Part shown: positions 60,327-64,000 of the stretch, piece after piece | How positions within the stretch are numbered: the first letter of the stretch is position 1 | Layout of the letters: the number at the start of each line of letters is the position of its first letter | NCBI RefSeq assembly: GCF_003752505.1 | Contig: NZ_RKHO01000001.1 | Span: forward strand, 1,674,001 to 1,738,000 | From: Nocardioides aurantiacus | GTDB taxonomy: Bacteria; Actinomycetota; Actinomycetes; Propionibacteriales; Nocardioidaceae | Reading direction: 5' to 3' | DNA: 64,000 nucleotides | Position numbers and translations under genes: made by a program | The notes under the pieces: model-generated | Seen by the model: only the letters and a program-made list of their open reading frames with translations | Told to the model about the DNA's origin: nothing | The model's database searches: none

Positions 60327-61597
60327 GGCGTGCGCGCGGCCGACCCGCCCACCCGCTGCTTCTCCAGCTCCTCGGTCAGCTCGTCGGGGGGCGGCGGGGC
60401 GACGGAGGTGTCCTCGGCGCCGGCGCCGCCGCCGACCGAGGTGCGCTTCTTGTTCCACACGTCGAAGGCGACGGCGGCGAGCAGCACCAGCCCCTTGACC
60501 GCCTGCTGCCAGTCGATCGAGACGCCCATCAGCGACATGCCGTTGTTGAGCACGCCCATCACGAAGCCGCCGATGATCGCGCCGGCGACCGTCCCGACGC
60601 CGCCGGTGACCGCGGCGCCTCCGATGAAGGCGGCGGCGATCGCGTCGAGCTCGAAGTTGACGCCCGCCTTGGGGTTGGCGGCGGTCAGCCGGGCCGCGAA
60701 CACCATGCCCGCGAGCGCCGCGAGCATGCCCATGTTGGTCATCACCAGGAAGTCGATGCGCTTGGTCCGCACACCCGACATCGTGGCCGCGTCGACGTTG
60801 CCGCCCACGGCGTAGACGTGGCGCCCGATGATCGTGCGCTGCATCACGAAGCCGTAGACCCCGATCAGCACCACCAGGATCAGGCCGACGACCGGGAGGC
60901 CGCGGTACTGCGCGAGCACGTAGCAGAGCCCGACGACCACGACCGCGATGGCGACCAGCTTGGCCAGGAACAGCGCCGGGGGCAGCACCTCGAGCTTGTA
61001 GTGCACCGCCGAGCGGCGCTTGCGCACCTCGAGCACGACCAGCCAGGCGGTCAGCAGCACGCCCAGGACGAGGGTGAGGTTGTGCAGGCCGGTGTCGGGG
61101 CCGACCTCGGGCAGGAAGCCGTTGCCCATCCGCTCGAAGCCCTGCGGCAGCCCGCCGACGGTCGCGCCCTGGAGCACGACCAGCGTCAGGCCGCGGAACA
61201 GCAGCATGCTGGCCAGCGTCACGATGAAGGCCGGGATCCCGACGTACGCCACCCAGAAGCCGTGCCAGGCACCGATGAGCGCTCCGACGCCGAGGCAGAG
61301 CACCACGGCGAGGAACCACGGCACGTCGTAGCGGGTCATCATGATCGCCGCCAGCGCGCCGACGAAGGCCGCCACCGACCCGACCGAGAGGTCGATGTGG
61401 CGGGCCACGATCACGAGCACCATGCCGATCGCGAGGATCAGGATGTAGGAGTTCTGGGTGATCAGGTTGGTCACGTTGAGCGGGCGCAGCAGCACGCCGT
61501 CGGTGGTGAACCAGAACAGCGTGACGATCGAGACCAGCGCGATGACCATGCCGTACTGGCGCAGGTTGCCGCGCAGGATGCGGGTGAGCGAGCTCAT
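60323..61597 (-). CDS. mmsB: Monosaccharide ABC transporter permease
   Basis: 424 residues with about ten membrane helices. [25 protein letters not shown] is the RbsC/XylH-like block, and [24 protein letters not shown] (in part) is the cytoplasmic loop that contacts the ATPase. The length with its extra loop fits the GguB/MmsB subgroup for several sugars. Its ATG overlaps the ATPase stop by ATGA. Confidence 0.92.
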   Translation of the reverse strand: MSSLTRILRGNLRQYGMVIALVSIVTLFWFTTDGVLLRPLNVTNLITQNSYILILAIGMVLVIVARHIDLSVGSVAAFVGALAAIMMTRYDVPWFLAVVLCLGVGALIGAWHGFWVAYVGIPAFIVTLASMLLFRGLTLVVLQGATVGGLPQGFERMGNGFLPEVGPDTGLHNLTLVLGVLLTAWLVVLEVRKRRSAVHYKLEVLPPALFLAKLVAIAVVVVGLCYVLAQYRGLPVVGLILVVLIGVYGFVMQRTIIGRHVYAVGGNVDAATMSGVRTKRIDFLVMTNMGMLAALAGMVFAARLTAANPKAGVNFELDAIAAAFIGGAAVTGGVGTVAGAIIGGFVMGVLNNGMSLMGVSIDWQQAVKGLVLLAAVAFDVWNKKRTSVGGGAGAEDTSVAPPPPDELTEELEKQRVGGSAARTP

Positions 61598-63180
61598 GGG
61601 GCTACTTCCTTCGAGGGCTCGCCCGGGCCGGTGCCCGTCGGAGCCAGGGTGGTGCCGGTCATGTGGCGCATGACCTGCTCGGCGTCGTACTCACCGGTGG
61701 GGCCGCGGCGCACCTCGCCGGTGAGGCGGCCCTCGGCGAGGGTGTAGATCCGGTCGCACAGCCCGAACAGCTCGGGCAGCTCCGAGGAGATGACCAGGAC
61801 GGCCCGGCCCTGTGCGGCCAACGCGTGGATGACGGTGTAGATCTCGTACTTCGCCCCGACGTCGATGCCACGGGTGGGCTCGTCGAGGATCAGCACCTGC
61901 GGGTCGGTGTGCATCCACTTGCCCAGCACGACCTTCTGCTGGTTGCCGCCCGAGAGCGTCGCGACGCCCTGGTCGACCGAGGACGCCTTGATGTTCAGGG
62001 TGCGGCGGTAGTGCTCGGCGACCTCCACCTCCTTGCCCTCGTCCACCGTCAGCCCGCGGCGCAGGCTGCCGAGCGAGGCCGAGACCACGGAGCGCTTGAT
62101 GTCGTCGAGCAGGTTGAGCCCGAGGCCCTTGCGGTCCTCGCTGACGTAGGCGATGCCGGCCGAGATCGCGTCCGGGACCGAGCGCAGCTCCAGCTCCTCG
62201 CCGTCCAGGAGCAGGGTGCCGGTGGTGCTGCTGCCGTAGGAGCGGCCGAAGACGCTGCGGGCCAGCTCGGTGCGACCCGAGCCCATCAGCCCAGCGATGC
62301 CCACGATCTCGCCCCGGCGCACGGTGAGGTCGGCGCCGCGGATCACGGCGCGGCTGCGGTCGAGCGGGTGGGCGACCGTCCAGTCGCGCAGCTCCAGGCG
62401 CACCTCCCCGACGTCGGGGGTGCGGTCGGGGAAGCGGTGGTCGAGGTCGCGCCCGACCATGCCGCGGATGATCCGGTCCTCGTCGACGCTGTCCTCGGCG
62501 ACGCCCAGCGTCTCGATGGAGCGGCCGTCGCGGATGATCGTGATGTCGTCGGCCACGGCTGCGATCTCGCCCAGCTTGTGGCTGATCATGATGCAGGTGA
62601 CGCCCTTGGACTGCAGGTCGCGCAGCAGGTCGAGCAGGTGCGCGGCGTCGTCGTCGTTGAGGGCGGCCGTCGGCTCGTCGAGGATGAGCAGGCGGACCCG
62701 CTTGGAGAGCGCCTTGGCGATCTCCACCAGCTGCTGCTTGCCGACGCCGAGGTGCTTGACCTGGGTCAGGGGGTTCTCCACCAGGCCGACCCGGGCGAGC
62801 AGCTCGACGGCCTCGCTGTGGGCGCGGTCCCAGGAGATGATCCCCCGGCGGCTGGTCTCGTTGCCGAGGAAGATGTTCTCGGCGATGGAGAGCTCGGGGA
62901 TGAGGGCGAGCTCCTGGTGGATGATCACCACGCCCGCGGCCTCGGAGTCGCGGATGCCCTTGAAGGCCACCTCCTCGCCGTCGAGCAGGATGGTGCCGTC
63001 GTAGCTGCCGTGGGGGTAGACCCCGCTCAGCACCTTCATCAGCGTCGACTTGCCGGCGCCGTTCTCGCCGCAGATGGCGTGCACGGTGCCCCGCCCGACG
63101 CGCAGGTCGACGCGGTCGAGCGCCTTGACGCCGGGGAACTGCTTGGTGATGCCGCGCATCTCCAGGATCGGTGCGTCCAT
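61594..63180 (-). CDS. mmsA: Monosaccharide ABC transporter ATP-binding protein (double ATPase)
   Basis: 528 residues with GGAGAGGA upstream. Two ABC domains are fused. The first has Walker A GENGAGKS (38-45), signature [13 protein letters not shown] and [11 protein letters not shown]. The second has a degenerate Walker [10 protein letters not shown] and [15 protein letters not shown], as in the RbsA/XylG/MmsA family. Between it and chvE lies a strong hairpin. Confidence 0.93.
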   Translation of the reverse strand: MDAPILEMRGITKQFPGVKALDRVDLRVGRGTVHAICGENGAGKSTLMKVLSGVYPHGSYDGTILLDGEEVAFKGIRDSEAAGVVIIHQELALIPELSIAENIFLGNETSRRGIISWDRAHSEAVELLARVGLVENPLTQVKHLGVGKQQLVEIAKALSKRVRLLILDEPTAALNDDDAAHLLDLLRDLQSKGVTCIMISHKLGEIAAVADDITIIRDGRSIETLGVAEDSVDEDRIIRGMVGRDLDHRFPDRTPDVGEVRLELRDWTVAHPLDRSRAVIRGADLTVRRGEIVGIAGLMGSGRTELARSVFGRSYGSSTTGTLLLDGEELELRSVPDAISAGIAYVSEDRKGLGLNLLDDIKRSVVSASLGSLRRGLTVDEGKEVEVAEHYRRTLNIKASSVDQGVATLSGGNQQKVVLGKWMHTDPQVLILDEPTRGIDVGAKYEIYTVIHALAAQGRAVLVISSELPELFGLCDRIYTLAEGRLTGEVRRGPTGEYDAEQVMRHMTGTTLAPTGTGPGEPSKEVAP

Positions 63181-63204
63181 CCCGGGTCCTCTCCGGTCGG
63201 TGGG

Positions 63205-63240
63205 GCCGGTGGCCGGTCACAGGAGTGACCGGCCACCGGC
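63205..63240 (-). terminator. Intercistronic hairpin between chvE and mmsA
   Basis: A perfect 16-base stem (GCCGGTGGCCGGTCAC and its complement) with loop AGGA starts five bases past the chvE stop. No U-tract follows. It probably acts as a partial terminator or blocks 3' decay, so that the binding protein is made in excess of the ATPase. Confidence 0.65.
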
Positions 63241-63244
63241 GGGG

Positions 63245-64000
63245 TCACTTCAGCTCGTCGGCGGTGTAGTAGCCGGAGTCGACCAGCACCTTCGTCACGT
63301 CGTCCTTGGTGACGGGCTGGGGCTCGAGCAGGTAGGACGGGACGACCTTGTTGCCGTTGTCGTAGGTCTCGTCGTCGTTGGTCTCCGGCTCGTCGCCGGA
63401 CTGGATCGACTTGACCATGTCCACGGTGACCTTCGCGAGCTCGCGGGTGTCCTTGAAGATCGTGGAGTACTGCTCGTCGGCCACGATGGACTTGACCGAG
63501 GCCAGCTCGGCGTCCTGGCCGGTCACCACGGGCAGCGGCTTGTCGCCCGAGCCGTAGCCGTTGGCCTTGAGCGCGGCGATGATGCCGAGCGAGAGGCCGT
63601 CGTACGGCGAGAGGACGCCCTGGACGTCCTTCTGCGTGTAGCTGCGGGTGAGGATGTCCTCCATGCGCTTCTGGGCGGTGGCGGGGTCCCAGCGCAGCGT
63701 GGCGGCCTGCTCGAAGTCGGTCTGGCCCGAGACGACCACCAGGTCGCCCGCGTCGATGGCCGGCTGCAGCTTGGACATCGCGCCCTTCCAGAAGAAGGTC
63801 GCGTTGTTGTCGTCGGGCGAGCCGGCGAACAGCTCGACGTTGTAGGGGCCCTTGCCGGACGCCTCGAGCCCCGCGAGCAGCGACTCGGCCTGCAGCACGC
63901 CGACCTGCTCGTTGTCGAAGGTCGTGTAGTAGTCGACGGCGTCGGTGTCGCGGATCAGCCGGTCGTAGGAGATGACGGGGATGTCGGAGTCGGCCGCGGT
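63245..64000 (-). CDS. chvE: ChvE-like sugar-binding protein of the ABC transporter, 5' part beyond window
   Basis: 252 codons are present; the frame stays open to the right edge, so the start and signal peptide lie outside. [20 protein letters not shown] and [26 protein letters not shown] (in part), [20 protein letters not shown] and [16 protein letters not shown] match ChvE-type monosaccharide-binding proteins. It is the first visible gene of chvE-mmsA-mmsB-lacI and the likely specificity subunit for arabinose, galactose or xylose-like sugars. Confidence 0.9.
   Translation of the reverse strand, partial: TAADSDIPVISYDRLIRDTDAVDYYTTFDNEQVGVLQAESLLAGLEASGKGPYNVELFAGSPDDNNATFFWKGAMSKLQPAIDAGDLVVVSGQTDFEQAATLRWDPATAQKRMEDILTRSYTQKDVQGVLSPYDGLSLGIIAALKANGYGSGDKPLPVVTGQDAELASVKSIVADEQYSTIFKDTRELAKVTVDMVKSIQSGDEPETNDDETYDNGNKVVPSYLLEPQPVTKDDVTKVLVDSGYYTADELK

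Noticed and set aside
1-64000. tRNA, rRNA, insertion sequences, prophage or attachment sites
   Set aside because: No cloverleaf with a conserved T-loop, no rRNA segment, no transposase or integrase-like protein was recognised on either strand.

Overview
The window is a chromosomal segment of a high-GC Gram-positive bacterium (Actinomycetota). The evidence is strong GC bias at third codon positions, frequent GTG starts, many 4-base GTGA/ATGA gene overlaps, an F420-dependent dehydrogenase, an ANTAR protein and a gene block colinear with Mycobacterium tuberculosis Rv1822-Rv1832. The overall repertoire looks like Nocardioides or a relative, but that is inference. About 55 protein-coding genes fill nearly all of the window. 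I saw no rRNA, tRNA, CRISPR array, prophage or insertion sequence. No stretch over 300 bases lacks a gene.

Left part (1-24 kb): the end of a carotenoid-modification operon (CruF-like, CruG-like glycosyltransferase, CrtI/CrtD-like desaturase) enters from the left edge. After it come scattered housekeeping genes: two small-molecule or lipid enzymes, an RraA-like protein divergent from a MOSC protein, CinA, a DksA-like zinc protein, an FdhA-type formaldehyde dehydrogenase, a PAS-ANTAR regulator, an SDR/methyltransferase pair, a cyclophilin lipoprotein, an aldo/keto reductase, FdhD, the SbcD-SbcC nuclease pair and the TldD-TldE protease pair.

Middle (24-35 kb): this is the conserved actinobacterial block, read on the minus strand as PgsA-like protein, DUF881, Sbp, DUF881, GcvH, GarA, FtsR-type MerR, DUF151 nuclease, second MerR and GcvP. 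It links glycine cleavage, 2-oxoglutarate signalling and division-associated genes. A glycine riboswitch precedes gcvP. A MerR-style promoter with a dyad in its 18-base spacer precedes the second merR gene.

Aromatic catabolism (35-45 kb): pobA, an IclR regulator and an aromatic-acid MFS transporter lie on the minus strand, divergent from pcaHGBLFIJ. Together they encode the whole route from 4-hydroxybenzoate through protocatechuate and beta-ketoadipate to succinyl-CoA and acetyl-CoA. A shared palindrome centred 51-52 bases upstream of three leaderless start codons (pobA, the transporter, pcaH) is a strong candidate regulator site.

Right part (45-64 kb): a 3-hydroxyisobutyrate dehydrogenase-like gene is bracketed by two oppositely oriented arrays of a 32-base tandem repeat. 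Then follow F420-dependent glucose-6-phosphate dehydrogenase, an orphan histidine kinase, a B12-binding photoreceptor-like protein without a DNA-binding domain, an EEP hydrolase, a WcbI-like/ATP-grasp pair, a GAF-SpoIIE-HATPase signalling protein, homologues of spore photoproduct lyase and SpoIVB peptidase, and a monosaccharide ABC transporter (chvE-mmsA-mmsB) with a LacI regulator that runs off the right edge.

A recurring feature is a TANNNT-like hexamer 6-8 bases before the start codon of operon-leading genes, which points to widespread leaderless transcription. Shine-Dalgarno sequences appear mainly at internal genes and at a minority of first genes.
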